Shown: positions 1-11,161 of the stretch, piece after piece
Layout of the letters: each line of letters begins with the position of its first letter
Numbering within the stretch: the first letter of the stretch is position 1
Origin: Coemansia sp. RSA 1804
Lineage: Eukaryota > Kickxellomycota > Kickxellomycetes > Kickxellales > Kickxellaceae
Reading direction: 5' to 3'
Length of the DNA stretch: 27,910 nt
Assembly (NCBI GenBank): GCA_027578815.1
Contig: JANBTH010000191.1
Span: 1-27,910 of the forward strand
Translations under genes and position numbers: made by a program
The notes under the pieces: generated by a model
The model's input: only the letters and a program-made list of their open reading frames with translations
Told to the model about the DNA's origin: nothing
Database searches by the model: none

Positions 1-120
1 GAGTGCATGATCGTCGATGCTCCGGAGAAGGCGCCTGCTGGCGGTGCTGGTGGCATGGGCGGCATGGGCGGTGGTATGGGCGGCATGGGTGGCATGGGTG
101 GCATGGGCGGTATGATGTAA
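1..120 (+). CDS. HSP60: Mitochondrial chaperonin Hsp60, C-terminal end (5' partial)
   Basis: The window opens inside an open frame in phase with base 1. It encodes 39 residues and stops at TAA 118-120. The peptide starts ECMIVDAPE and then becomes a run of Gly-Gly-Met repeats ending GGMM. This is the hallmark disordered tail of GroEL/Hsp60 group I chaperonins, which assist folding in the mitochondrial matrix of eukaryotes. The tail lies inside the folding cavity in the known family. Only the last exon portion is present, so intron content and start cannot be judged. No other protein family I know ends this way, so the call is firm despite the short length. Confidence 0.93.
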   Translation, partial: ECMIVDAPEKAPAGGAGGMGGMGGGMGGMGGMGGMGGMM

Positions 121-1023
121 TTGGGACTTGATATTCTGCTTCTACTTTTCCTCCTTCCTATTCTTCCTTTATAAGCTTGCTTTTTCACTTGAGTTTAAAA
201 ATATTTCGCTGATCCCCACTCCCACCAGTGCTTCTTTATCTCTGTGATTCGACGTGATCTGGCTGATCTGAATCCTTGTTTGTCCGCTGCATCCACAGAG
301 ACGTTCTCCGCCCAATGCATGCCGCTCAATCTCAACCGAGCGAAAGCCCAAGCCGATGGCGATGGCGACGGCGAGAGCTGCCGGCGTTCCTCCCTAATGT
401 GGAAAGGATTGCTGCGCATACATTCGCTTTTATTTCTCACCTTCCTCCTCCTTTCCCCCCAACTCGCTTCGACAGAGGAGAAAAAGATCGACGACTAGAA
501 CACCGAGCTAGAAATAGAAGTGCGTTTTGCTGTTACCGTTGTAGCCGCTGTTGGCGCAATGACGAGAGAAATTATTTTCTCTCAACGAGCCTTATTCAGT
601 ATCTCATTATCCTATTATCAGCAACAAGCATGGAGAGACATATCTCCCTCTTCTCGCTTGTTGCAGTCTGAGCAAGCTCAAAATCTGCAATAATTGCTAA
701 CCGTGGATTCAGGCACACAATGCTTAGGCAAGCAAGAGCTCATATCTACAATTCAAAAAATAGAATTTTTTTGGGGGAAGGATAAAAAGAAAATTTTTCT
801 GATAGGCCAGGGATTGCCCGCGATAACATACATGAAACCCACGCACTTCTGCACTCTCCTCCACCGCCACCGATTTAGGCAGCCAACGGCAGACAAGGTT
901 GGCCTTTTTTGCTCAACCCAAACCCATTGAGATCAATTCAATTCCACCACCTCTTCCTCCCCCCCCCAACAAATGGAAAAAAGTTTTTTTTTTCGCTGAT
1001 CTAGACGAAGGAGATGGGAAGGG

Positions 1024-1030
1024 TATAAAA
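1024..1030 (+). promoter_or_regulatory. Distal TATA box upstream of URA2
   Basis: A TATAAAA motif lies in GGGTATAAAAACTGG, about 635 bp before the URA2 start. If used, it would give a long leader or a separate noncoding transcript. It is recognised only by consensus. Confidence 0.3.
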
Positions 1031-1580
1031 ACTGGGCGCTACGGCCTCTTTGGCAACTGCCTGGGGTTTGTTTTCCTTCTCCGAGGTCAGCCTTTCTATA
1101 TTCCCTTTCTTCGGAGCAAAAAAAGTTTTTCATCATTTACTTTTTTTTGGAGTAACAAAACACATCGCGTGTCCATATTCAACCCACCCACACTATTCAT
1201 TTCCCGGTTCCGTGGATCCTGAGATCATCTTTATCCGTTTCAAGGTTACCGTTAACAAAAAACTATATTTTGGAATCCCTTTTTTTTCTTGGTTGGGTTG
1301 ATCTTACATATCATATTATCAAACCTTTAATATTTCTTTTTACCCAGCTTACTTATTCCCTCCCCACCAAAGGAAACAAAAAATAAGGTTTATCCATCAT
1401 TTTATACACATAAAAAGGGGATCAAAATTTCTATTTCTTTATAGATAAGAAAGAATTTTAAACCTGCTGTACTATAAGCTCAACCATATAAACTTTCTCT
1501 TTTGGCGTTTATTTCTTTTCACCTATACACTCTTTCTTACATTAACCTCCACTTCCCTCTGTTGTTGTTGGACACATACA

Positions 1581-1588
1581 TATAAAAA
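1581..1588 (+). promoter_or_regulatory. Proximal TATA box of URA2
   Basis: A TATAAAAA motif starts 83 bp before the URA2 ATG at 1664 and is followed by a pyrimidine-rich leader with no ATG. Position and context fit a fungal core promoter. The transcription start is not visible from sequence. Confidence 0.45.
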
Positions 1589-1663
1589 AGAAAGGATTCA
1601 AGCTTCTCGTATAGACTTGGATACTTTTTACTCTATCTCTACTTATTTGGTCTTCTTGCAATA

Positions 1664-4600
1664 ATGGTTGCCGTTCCAATTGCCACCAACGTCCAAGAAT
1701 CGCGGGCACCCTCGCCGGTTCCGCCGGTCACCATCATTCCCCCGTGCACCGCGGCAATTCCTACCTATGGAACCGAATGCGCTGCAAAGACCATTGACGA
1801 ATATGATGCTCAAGACCCCACCGTTGCTGCGCTTGTTCTCAAGGACGGGACTGTTATGCAGGGCTACTCGTTTGGCGCTGAGACAAAGTCCATCTCTGGC
1901 GAATGCGTGTTCCAGACAGGTATGTAGAAAGTGAAGCATGAAACAAGATGGGAAAGAAAACAGCCCAATCTCAGCCCCCCTTATCGCGGGTATGTTAGAA
2001 GAATGCCAATACAATTGAGATTGCGAGATGGATGGATCCGATGGAGTGGCTTCGTTTTTCATCATCTTCTTGTTTTTCTTATCTTGCAGCAGCATTGATT
2101 GTGCTCTTTGTTTGTCCTTCCACACTCCTCCAACAGTGATAAACGGAAGAATGGATGGATCCTTGGCATTCGGTGTGCACAATCAATCACTCTATCAATC
2201 AGTGTGCCAAGCTGACCGATTGTCTTGCTGATCTCTATCTGCTAATCTCGATCTAATCAAGGTATGGCTTTTGGAATTAGGTATGGTCGGATACCCCGAG
2301 TCGCTCACGGACCCCTCGTACCGTGGGCAGATCCTCGTGCTCACATATCCGCTGATCGGAAACTACGGCGTGCCAAGCCACGACGTAATCGACCCGATCC
2401 TCAAGGACCTCCCCGCGTACTTCGAGTCCAACCAGATCCACATTGCTGGTCTCGTTGTCGGACAGGCGTCAGCCGAATTTTCGCACCATCTGGCCGAAAC
2501 AAGTCTGGGCGACTGGCTCAGGCGCGAGGGCGTTCCGGCTATCTACGGCGTTGACACGCGTGCTATTACAAAGCGTATCCGCGAGGAAGGTGTCATGCTT
2601 GGCAAGATCCTGCTCCCGACCAGCGTGGTCGGTGGTAGCGGATCAAGTGCTGGCGACGAGGTGTCTGCGGTGCTGTCGGACTACCAGGACGTTGCGTGGG
2701 TGGACCCCAATGCCACCAACCTGGTTGCCGAGGTATCGTGCAAGGAGCCCAGACTCTACTTGCCACCGACAGCTGATGAGACGCCGCTGCTCAAGCGGCC
2801 GGACGGAAAGACTGTGCGCATAGTGGCGGTGGACATTGGCATGAAGTACAACCAGATCCGCTGCTTTGTCAAGCGCGGCGTGGAGGTTCTGGTGGTTCCA
2901 TGGGACTATGATTTCCTGGGCGAGACCAACATCGATGGACTATTCCTGTCTAATGGGCCAGGCGACCCCACGACACTCACGGTCACCATTGAGCGGGTCC
3001 AAAAGGCGCTTGTTCTCCAGAAATACCCGATCTTTGGTATCTGTCTAGGACACCAGGTGCTTGCCCTTGCAAGCGGTGCACAGACCGAGAAAATGAAGTA
3101 CGGTAACCGCGGACAGAACATCCCGTGCACTGACATGCTGACCAGCAGGTGCTACATTACATCGCAAAACCACGGCTACGCGGTCAAGGCCGAGACGCTC
3201 CCACCCAATGTCAAGGAACTGTTTGTCAATGCCAACGACGGTTCCAACGAGGGTATCTACCACACCGACAAGCCGTACTTTTCGGTGCAGTTCCACCCGG
3301 AGTCCAACCCAGGGCCCCGGGACACCGAGGTTCTGTTCGACATCTTCCTGAGCACTGTCACGCGCTGTCTCGAGTCCGGTGTGCAAGGCCCAGTCGAGTT
3401 CCCTGGAACCGAGGCCGCGCAGGCGCGTCGGCAGCAGCTTGAGCAGTGGGAGCGCGATCTCGACTCTGACAACCTGGACAAGACGGGCCGTATTGTCAAA
3501 GGACGGCGTATCCGCAAGGTGCTTGTGCTTGGGTCGGGAGGGCTGAGTATTGGACAGGCCGGTGAGTTTGATTACTCTGGGTCGCAGGCGATCAAGGCGC
3601 TGAAGGAGGAAGGAATCTACACGATCCTTATTAACCCGAACATCGCAACGATCCAGACATCCAAGGGACTGGCCGACAAGTGCTACTTCCTTCCAGTGAC
3701 CGCCGACTGCGTGCGCAAGGTCATCAAGCACGAGCAGCCCGACGGTATCTACTGCACCTTTGGCGGCCAGACTGCGCTGAACATCGGTGTCAAGATGAAG
3801 GACGAGTTCGAGGGACTTGGCGTCCAGGTTCTCGGTACTCCTATCGACACCATTATGCTCACCGAGGACCGTGAGCTGTTTGCGTCGGCAATGGCTGAGA
3901 TTGGCGAAAAGTGCGCAAAGTCGCATGCGGCCAACAGTATTGAGGAGGCAATAACGGCAGCCAACGACATTGGGTATCCGCTGATTATCCGTGCGGCCTA
4001 CGCGCTTGGCGGTCTTGGGTCCGGGTTTGCGTCAAACGAAGAAGAGCTGGTTGCGCTGTGCCGCAAGGCGTTTGCAGCGTCGCCACAGGTGCTCGTCGAG
4101 CGCAGTATGAAGGGATGGAAGGAGATCGAGTATGAGGTGGTGCGCGACAGCTTTGACAATTGTATCACTGTGTGCAACATGGAGAACTTTGATCCGCTGG
4201 GCATCCACACGGGCGATTCGATCGTGGTAGCGCCCAGCCAGACGCTGAGCGACGAGGATTACCAGATGCTGCGTACCACGGCGGTTAACGTTATCCGCCA
4301 CCTGGGCGTAGTTGGCGAGTGCAACATCCAGTACGCGCTGAACCCGCATAGCCGCGAGTACTGCATCATCGAGGTCAACGCTCGGTTAAGCCGCAGTTCG
4401 GCGCTGGCGTCCAAGGCTACCGGATACCCGCTGGCGTTTGTAGCGGCTAAGCTCGGACTTGAGATCCGGCTTAACGAAATCCGCAACAGCGTGACCAAGG
4501 AAACCACAGCGTGCTTCGAGCCGAGTCTGGATTACATCGTGGTAAAGATTCCGCGCTGGGATCTGAAGAAGTTTGACCGTGTCAGCAAGAACCTGTCGTC

Positions 4601-7600
4601 GGCGATGAAGTCGGTTGGTGAGGTAATGGCAATTGGGCGCACGTTTGAAGAGACGATGATGGAGGCGATCCGGTCGGTGGACACCAGCTTCGACGGGTTC
4701 GGCCGCAACAACTACGTGCCCGAGACGGACGAGGCGATTGCTGAGGAGCTGACAAAGCCCACGGATCTGCGTGTGTTTGCAATTGCCAATGCCTTGCACA
4801 TGGGGTACACCGTGGATCAGATCCACGCGCTGACATCGATTGACAAGTGGTTCCTGTGCAAGCTGCGCGGACTGGTGGAGACCGAGCGGCGTCTTGGCGC
4901 ATATGCAGCTGACCAGACGATCCCGCGTGGGCTGCTGCGCATGGCCAAACAACAGGGCTTCTCGGACGGCGGCATTGCGCACTTGACCAAGCGTAACGAG
5001 ATGCAGGTGCGCAACACGCGCAGCGCGTACGGAATTTCACCGTTCGTCAAGCAGATTGACACGGTTGCGGCCGAGTTCCCAGCGTTCACCAACTATCTGT
5101 ATCTGACATACAATGCATCGGAGCACGACGTGTCCTTTGTCGACAGCGGAGTGATGGTGCTTGGGTCGGGCGTGTACCGCATCGGGTCGTCGGTTGAGTT
5201 TGACTGGTGTGCGGTGCGCGCGATCCGCACGCTGCGGGCCAACAACTTCAAGACCATCATGGTCAACTACAACCCCGAGACCGTGTCAACTGACTACGAC
5301 GAGGCTGACCGGCTGTACTTCTCGAACATTACTCTGGAGCGCATCATGGACATCTACGAGGTCGAGACGTCGGCGGGAGTCATCATCAGTATGGGCGGAC
5401 AGGCGCCCAACAACATTGCGCTTGCCCTGCACCGCAACAAGGTGCGTATCTTTGGTACCAGCCCCGAGAACATTGACGGCGCGGAGAACAGATACAAGTT
5501 CTCGCGCATGTTGGACCAGATTGGCGTGGACCAGCCGCAGTGGCGTGAGCTGGCGCAGTATGACGATGCTGAGGAGTTCTGCGCGGAGGTTGGATATCCG
5601 GTGCTTGTGCGGCCGTCGTACGTGCTGTCTGGCGCTGCAATGAACGTTGTGTGGACGCCTGGCGACCTGCGCGCATATCTGCGGCAGGCGGCCACGGTGT
5701 CGCGCGACCACCCGGTTGTGATCACAAAGTTCATTGAGGAAGCCAAGGAGATTGACGTGGATGCGGTTGCAGTCGATGGCAAGCTGGTGATGCACTGCGT
5801 GTCGGAGCACGTGGAGAACGCCGGTGTGCACTCGGGCGACGCAACGCTGGTGCAGCCGCCGCAGGATCTGGATCCAGTGACGGTACGCAAGATCGGCGAC
5901 GCAACGGCGGCCATTGGCCAGGCGCTGCGTGTTACCGGTCCGTTCAACATCCAGTTCATGGCCAAGAACAACGAGATCAAGGTCATTGAGTGCAATGTGC
6001 GTGCGGCGCGGTCGTTCCCGTTCGTGTCGAAGGTTGCGGGCGTTGATCTGATTGAGATGGCGACACGCGCAATGCTGGGTCTGCCGGTGACGCCGTACCC
6101 GAACCGCGGACAGCAGCTGGGCTTTGTCGGTGTCAAGGTGCCGCAGTTCAGCTTCTCGCGGCTGCAGGGTGCCGATCCGATCCTGGGCGTCGAGATGGCG
6201 TCGACTGGCGAGGTGGCAGCGTTTGGACGCGACAAGTACGACGCGTATCTCAAGGCCATGCTGGCCACCGGCTTCCAGCTGCCGCGCAAGAACATATTAA
6301 TCTCGATTGGGTCGTACAAGGAGAAGGTCGAGATGCTAGGGTCGGTGCGGCGTCTGTACGAGGCTGGCTTCCGGCTGTTTGCCACGCCTGGCACCGCCGA
6401 TTTCGTGCAGGAGCACGGTATTGACGTGACGGCACTGGAGGCCGACAAGGCGCGCGAGGGCTACAGCCTGCAGGAGTATCTGTCGACCAACAAGATTGAT
6501 CTCTATATCAATCTGCCGTCGAAGAACAGCTTCCGTCGTCCGGCCAGCTACGTCAGCAACGGGTACCGCAGTCGCCGCATGGCCATCGACTTCTCGGTGC
6601 CACTGATCACCAACGTGAAGTGCGCCAAGATGTTCATTGAGGCTCTGGCGCGCTTTGCCTACGACAAGTGGGAGATCGATGGCGTCGACTACATCACGTC
6701 GCACCGCACCGCAACACTGCCGGGGCTTGTTGACGTTGCCGCGCTTGTTCCACCGCCTGCTGTTTCCAATGCCACGCGCGCCGCCCTCAGCGGTGGATTC
6801 ACTGCGCTGGCCATGCGCGCTCCCAGCCAATCTGTGGCCTCGCTGAAGACCGCCGCTCGCACGAATGCCCACGCCGACTACGTGGTGCAGGCTGTTGCTG
6901 ACGGGTCCAGCGGTGCGACTGCGCCTGACTCTGCCGACGCGCCTGTTCTGTTCCTCTCGCTCCGGTCTGGGCGTGCTGCCGGTGGATACGCCGCGGTGGC
7001 CGAGCTGCTCAAGGCATGGCCGGCGTCGTCGCCCATCGTCACAGACGCTGGCGGCACCGATCTGGCGTCAACGCTGCTGCTGGCAGCGCTGCTTGGTCGC
7101 CAGATCCACGTCACCGATGTGCGCTCAGCCGCCGACCTCGACCTGATCGAGCTGAGTCGCTCGCGCATGCGTGTCACATGCGATGTGTCCGTGTTTGCGC
7201 TGTTTGCCGATCGTCTGGCATCTGCCGAGGGCCAGCAGCAGCCGATTGCGGATTCGGCAGCGCTGTGGGCACGGCTCTCGTCTATTGACTGCTTTACCAT
7301 CGGCGCAGTACCGACGCAGGTAGCCAAGGCACTGGGTGTTGCCGACGACAACGAATGCGCGTCACTTGGGTACCGGATTGCGCTTCCGCTTCTGTACGCG
7401 GAGACCGCAAGCGAGGGCGGGCGTCTGACGTCGGCTGACATTATTGAGCGTCTGTGCACGGCGCCGCGCCGGATCTTTGGACTGCCCGAGCAGCCCGACA
7501 CGTACGTGGAGATCCACCAGGACCGTCTTGCAAATGTGCCGCCGGCCAGTGTCGATGCCAAGTGGTTCCCATCGCTGCTGGATGCGCCCGCACGCTGTGT

Positions 7601-8960
7601 GGTGCATCGCGTGGTGGTCCGCGGAAAGACCGTCGTTCTGGATGGCAGCGCACTGCCGGAAGACGACGCACAGACCGCCAGTGGCCGCGATCTGGGCCAC
7701 GTGCTGCGTGCCGTGAGCTCGGGCCCCGTCAGTGCACAGCCGTTTGCGCAGCTTGGCGGGCCTGTGGCTGAGCGCAAGCGGGGCTCGGCGGTGTCCAAGT
7801 CGGCTGTTGACGCAGCAGCCGTAGATGAGGCTGGCGCGGCTGCCTCGATCCCGCTGGAGGCGGCGCTAGGCGTGACTGAAGCTGCCACGTCGGCTCTGTC
7901 TGCGTCTGCCGCAAAGGACGGCAGCAGCTCTGCAGCAGCAGCACTGACTGCGGCCGGCGAGGTAGAGCGGCCGCTGGCTGTGTCGCGACTGGCTGACGTG
8001 GTTGCGCGCTACGGCGGCGAGAACCCGTTCTACATGAAGCACGTTCTGAGCGTGCGGCAGTTCTCGCGCGAGGACCTGCATCTGCTGTTTGCGGTAGCGC
8101 AGGAGATGCGCACGGCGGTGCAGCGGCACGGCGGCGTGCCGGTGCTTGCGGGGCGTGTGATGGCATCGGTGTTCTACGAGCCGTCGTCGCGCACGGCATC
8201 GTCGTTCCAGGCGGCCATGCTGCGCTTGGGCGGACGGGTGTTCACGGCCAGCAGCGAGACGTCGTCGGTGGCCAAGGGCGAGACGCTGGAGGACACGGTG
8301 CGCACCTTCGGATCGTACGCCGACGTCATCAGTCTGCGCCATCCACAGCCGGGCTCCGTGCAGGGCGCCGCGCGCTTTGCCAACGTGCCAGTGGTCAATG
8401 CTGGCGACGGCGTCGGAGAGCATCCGACGCAGGCGATGCTTGATGTGTTCACTATCCGCGAGGAGCTGGGTACCGTCAACGGACTGACCGTGGTGCTTGT
8501 GGGCGACCTGAAGAACGGCCGCACCGTGCACTCGCTTGCGCGTGTGCTTGCGCAGTACAAGAATGTCACCATGCACTACGTGTCGCCGCCGGCGCTGCGG
8601 ATGCCCGAATCCGTCAAGCGCGACGTGGCACTTCGTGCTCCCTACGTGGTGCAGATTGAGCACGAACAGCTGTCGGACGACATCCTCGCTGCCGCCGACG
8701 TTCTCTACGTCACCCGCGTCCAGCGCGAGCGCTTTGACGACGCCGCCGAGTACGAGGCTGCGCGCGCCGCCTATGTCGTTGACAACAGCGTCATGCGCAA
8801 GTGCAAGCGCAACATGGTTGTCATGCACCCGCTGCCCAGGGTCTCCGAGATCGCTCCCGAGGTCGACACCGACCAGCGTGCCGTCTACTTCCGCCAGATG
8901 CAGTACGGCATGTTCGTCCGCATGGCGCTGCTTGCGCTTGTCCTGTGCCGCAACTTCTAG
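1664..8960 (+). CDS. URA2: URA2: carbamoyl-phosphate synthetase II / aspartate transcarbamylase multifunctional protein
   Basis: Exons 1664-1919 and 2281-8960 join into 2311 residues (yeast Ura2 and animal CAD are about 2200). The protein makes carbamoyl phosphate and then carbamoyl aspartate, the first two steps of pyrimidine synthesis in the cytoplasm. Domains in order: glutaminase (about 55-450) with nucleophile Cys340 in GICLGHQ and His424/Glu426 in QFHPES; two ATP-grasp synthetase halves (about 497-1040 and 1043-1420); an MGS-type allosteric domain (about 1422-1550), the UTP feedback site in relatives; a dihydroorotase-like domain (about 1555-1850); an Ala/Ser-rich linker; and aspartate transcarbamylase (about 1985-2311) with YEPSSRTASSF, VAKGETLED and HPLPR. 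The dihydroorotase domain lacks the zinc-binding HxH after LPGLVDV, so it should be inactive, as in yeast, where a separate URA4 enzyme acts. The ATG at 1664 is chosen because exon 1 supplies the expected N-terminus ending FQTG. The strong G/C bias at third positions suggests high expression. Confidence 0.97.
1920..2280 (+). other. URA2 intron 1 (361 bp)
   Basis: The donor is ACAG|GTATGT and the acceptor is GGAATTAG|GTATGG. CTAAT motifs near 2242 and 2252 could serve as branch sites. Splicing here joins FQT, a split Gly codon and MVGYPES, which restores the invariant FQTGMVGYPE block of the glutaminase domain. Unspliced reading stops at TAG just after the donor. A decoy AG at 2260-2261 lies 19 bp upstream of the true acceptor and would shift the frame. 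Confidence 0.95.
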
Positions 8961-9134
8961 GATGCCGAGTTGCAGGCTGCAACCTCTTTTTCATACATTT
9001 CTGGCTCAATGCTGATCGAAAATAAATACTGTCTATTTTCCTTTCCCACACCCCCCATCTGCTCTTTTCTTCACTTTAGTTTAGCTGTTTTGCCATTCAA
9101 ATTCTCCTTTTCTACCTTGCTAACAGAACCAAAC

Positions 9135-9938
9135 ATGACCGATGCCCTGTTCTTCAATTCAACGCTGGCTGAGCTGAGCAAGCTGACGTCCAGCATCCGC
9201 GCCCTCTCCGCCGACAGCAAAGTGCCAGCGACAGCAAAGTATCCGGCGCTCCGGAGCCACGACCTAAAGATGCCCGACATCCAAATCCGCGCAATCGCAG
9301 GAGGGGACAAGGAGGAGGACGGGGAGCAGCAGGACTACTTTACGCTGAACTTCAGGACGCTTGGCACGCCTGTGCGCAAGTACACGGTGCACGTGTCGTC
9401 TGTCCGCACGGTGAGTCAGGTCAAGCGCCATCTCTCCAAGATATCCAGCATTCCTGTGGACTCGATGCGACTGGTCCTGGCTGGAAAGGGGCTGGTTGAC
9501 ACCAAGCTTATTGGCGACTACAATGTGCGAGGCGACTCTGTTATTCAGATCATTTCGAAGGCTGCCGGGACTGCCACGCCGCCGCTGGCTGGTGCCGCTG
9601 GCGACGACGATGGGCTGATGCGCGGTAGCTCCAATTCCCTTGGCGATGAGGTGTCCAACCCGCTGCTTGCCGCGCTGGGCAGGTCCGAGCCTGCCGACAG
9701 GGATGCTGCTATGAAGAAGTCGATTGCTGGGCTGCGCGACACGCCTGACGACACGTCGGATGCGTCCAGCGATGCCGAGGACCAGAGCACGCTGACCCAG
9801 GCCACTAGGACGCAGCTGGCGAAGAGCGACAGTGCATTCAGAGCCGAGCTGCGTCGTCTGGCCCATGCTCAGTTTTCCCCTAACCAGGCCACGCTTGTGG
9901 ATAGCCTCTTGGACACGTATTTCAAAACTCTGCACTAG
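9135..9938 (+). CDS. Get5/UBL4A-like ubiquitin-like protein (tail-anchored protein targeting)
   Basis: This intronless gene encodes 267 residues and starts 174 bp after the URA2 stop. The ATG at 9135 sits in a good context (CCAAACATGACC); the frame is open further upstream but only over leader-like sequence. In order: a short helical N-terminal segment (about 1-40), resembling the Get4-binding part of fungal Get5; a ubiquitin-like fold at about 68-142 with an LAGKGL segment and no terminal Gly-Gly, so it should not be conjugated; an acidic, Ser/Asp-rich linker (150-230); and a C-terminal helix-loop-helix (235-266) with F..EL...A..FS and V..LL..Y...L spacing, which resembles the TUGS/dimerisation region of UBL4A and Get5. 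In known relatives this protein links Sgt2-loaded tail-anchored clients to Get4 and Get3 in the cytosol. Assignment is by pattern, and another Ubl adaptor is possible. Confidence 0.72.
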   Translation: MTDALFFNSTLAELSKLTSSIRALSADSKVPATAKYPALRSHDLKMPDIQIRAIAGGDKEEDGEQQDYFTLNFRTLGTPVRKYTVHVSSVRTVSQVKRHLSKISSIPVDSMRLVLAGKGLVDTKLIGDYNVRGDSVIQIISKAAGTATPPLAGAAGDDDGLMRGSSNSLGDEVSNPLLAALGRSEPADRDAAMKKSIAGLRDTPDDTSDASSDAEDQSTLTQATRTQLAKSDSAFRAELRRLAHAQFSPNQATLVDSLLDTYFKTLH

Positions 9939-10121
9939 GAGCAACGGTTAGTGCGGGGGTGCAAGATTCCCTTTTATTGCTGTTCTTTCTGTATTTGGAA
10001 AAAAATTAAAGTCTAGTATAGAATCATACTAAATACTGGTGGTTTCTTCCTTCACAGAAAAGAGAGTGGATCCAAAATAAAAGAAAAGCTGTGTCTCTCA
10101 TTTTCATCCTTTTTTTGATGT

Positions 10122-10775
10122 TTACTGGAACGAGTTCATCCTGTTCAGTCCCCCGAACATGAATCTAGGACGGGCCAGCCTCCTGATGATAGCAAACAGC
10201 GTATGGAGGATATGCATGTTTGTCTGCGCTACATTCGCCGGCACAGACCCAAGAACCATACCATAGGTGCAATCCTGCGGATTCACGGCACCTCTTGCAA
10301 CACCCTCCACAGCACAGGCGGGAACATAGTACCCGTTACCCGACTGTACAACGGTGGTGGTCATATGGCTGAATCTGCGTGCCATCGGGTCATAGATGAT
10401 CTCCACGCCCACGGGAGTATCGGCCGAGGTGCTCGAGACGTTGGTCAGGTCAAAGAACGACGCAAGACGCTGGAGCAGCGACTGCACCATGGCGTACATG
10501 CGGCCGCCGCCGTGGCCGCCGCTGATGCTGATCGTCTCCACCGGCGGCACGCTGATGGCCACACCCACCGGTGCTGCGCCGGAACCGGGTGATGGCTGCT
10601 GGTACATGCCGACCCCCGTCTGCGTGCTGCTCACCATCATCCCCGAGTACGTGCCGACATCTCCGCTTCCCCCGGTGCTGGTGCCAATGACCACGCTGGT
10701 TTCGTCGTAGCCCTGCCCAACGCACATACCGACGGCTGCAATGCTAGCAACAACGCAAGTGGTGAACAGCTTCAT
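10122..10775 (-). CDS. Predicted secreted protein, unknown function
   Basis: This intronless frame encodes 217 residues. It begins with a clear signal peptide (MKLFTTCVVASIAAVGMCVG, cleavage likely near residue 20). Residues 20-90 are low-complexity, rich in Gly, Ser, Thr, Val and Met. The rest (about 90-217) looks folded, with two Cys residues in a PAC...QDC spacing around 153-168 and a basic C-terminal stretch with Arg pairs. I recognise no family. It has its own promoter (TATA box 11006-11013) and a roughly 200-base CT-rich leader with no ATG, which supports a real, well-expressed gene. It converges with the Get5-like gene, leaving 183 bp between stop codons. A wall-associated or secreted structural role is possible but is only inference from composition. 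Confidence 0.75.
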   Translation of the reverse strand: MKLFTTCVVASIAAVGMCVGQGYDETSVVIGTSTGGSGDVGTYSGMMVSSTQTGVGMYQQPSPGSGAAPVGVAISVPPVETISISGGHGGGRMYAMVQSLLQRLASFFDLTNVSSTSADTPVGVEIIYDPMARRFSHMTTTVVQSGNGYYVPACAVEGVARGAVNPQDCTYGMVLGSVPANVAQTNMHILHTLFAIIRRLARPRFMFGGLNRMNSFQ

Positions 10776-11005
10776 TTTTAAAATGGAATATGCAAATTTA
10801 ATGCGAGTTGTTCTTTTGGTAAATGGTGATTTTGATAGAGGGGCGTTTACAGTTACAGGTCAAGTAACTCTTTTTTATTGTCAGCAAAGTGTTGTTGTTA
10901 ACGGAAAGAAGAAGGGGTAAGGGTGCTGTTGAAGATGAAGAAGAAAGGCAGTTGACTGGCTCTGCTGATACTGAATCCTCTATTTTTTGTATGGAGCTAC
11001 TTTGC

Positions 11006-11013
11006 CTTTTATA
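11006..11013 (-). promoter_or_regulatory. TATA box of the secreted-protein gene
   Basis: On the minus strand this reads TATAAAAG in GGGTATAAAAGGC. It lies 231 bp before the ATG at 10775, and the leader between them is CT-rich and lacks any ATG on that strand. That is consistent with a strong TATA-driven fungal promoter. Confidence 0.6.
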
Positions 11014-11161
11014 CCCGTTGCTCAGTGGCATTTCCAGGAAATAAATTCTGGCTACATCTCATATCTAGCTTTGATTCAACATTTTGCGTATATTTTACTA
11101 ACATGCAGATGCATCCGTAAGAAAAAGTAATAAAATACATATGATACAACAAAATAATAGC

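Larger units (their letters stand above)
121..1663. other. Intergenic region between HSP60 and URA2
   Basis: This stretch of 1.54 kb has no convincing coding sequence. The short open frames in it have no recognisable domains and sit in pyrimidine tracts. The left part should hold the HSP60 3' UTR. The right half is rich in T- and CT-runs, as in many fungal promoters, and contains two TATA boxes (1024-1030 and 1581-1588). I see no RNA gene or transposon remnant here. Confidence 0.6.

Noticed and set aside
46..117. Tandem repeat at the left edge as a minisatellite
   Set aside because: It is the coding repeat for the Gly-Gly-Met tail of Hsp60.
276..671. Arg/Ser-rich frames downstream of HSP60
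   Set aside because: Overlapping frames of similar length in several phases and no known motif. They look like chance frames in a 3' flanking region.
5354..6448. Long antisense open frame (364 codons) inside URA2
   Set aside because: It and others such as 3045-3926 and 6878-7888 (minus) are by-products of the strong G/C third-position bias of URA2. Their translations have no domains, and the sense strand is plainly coding.
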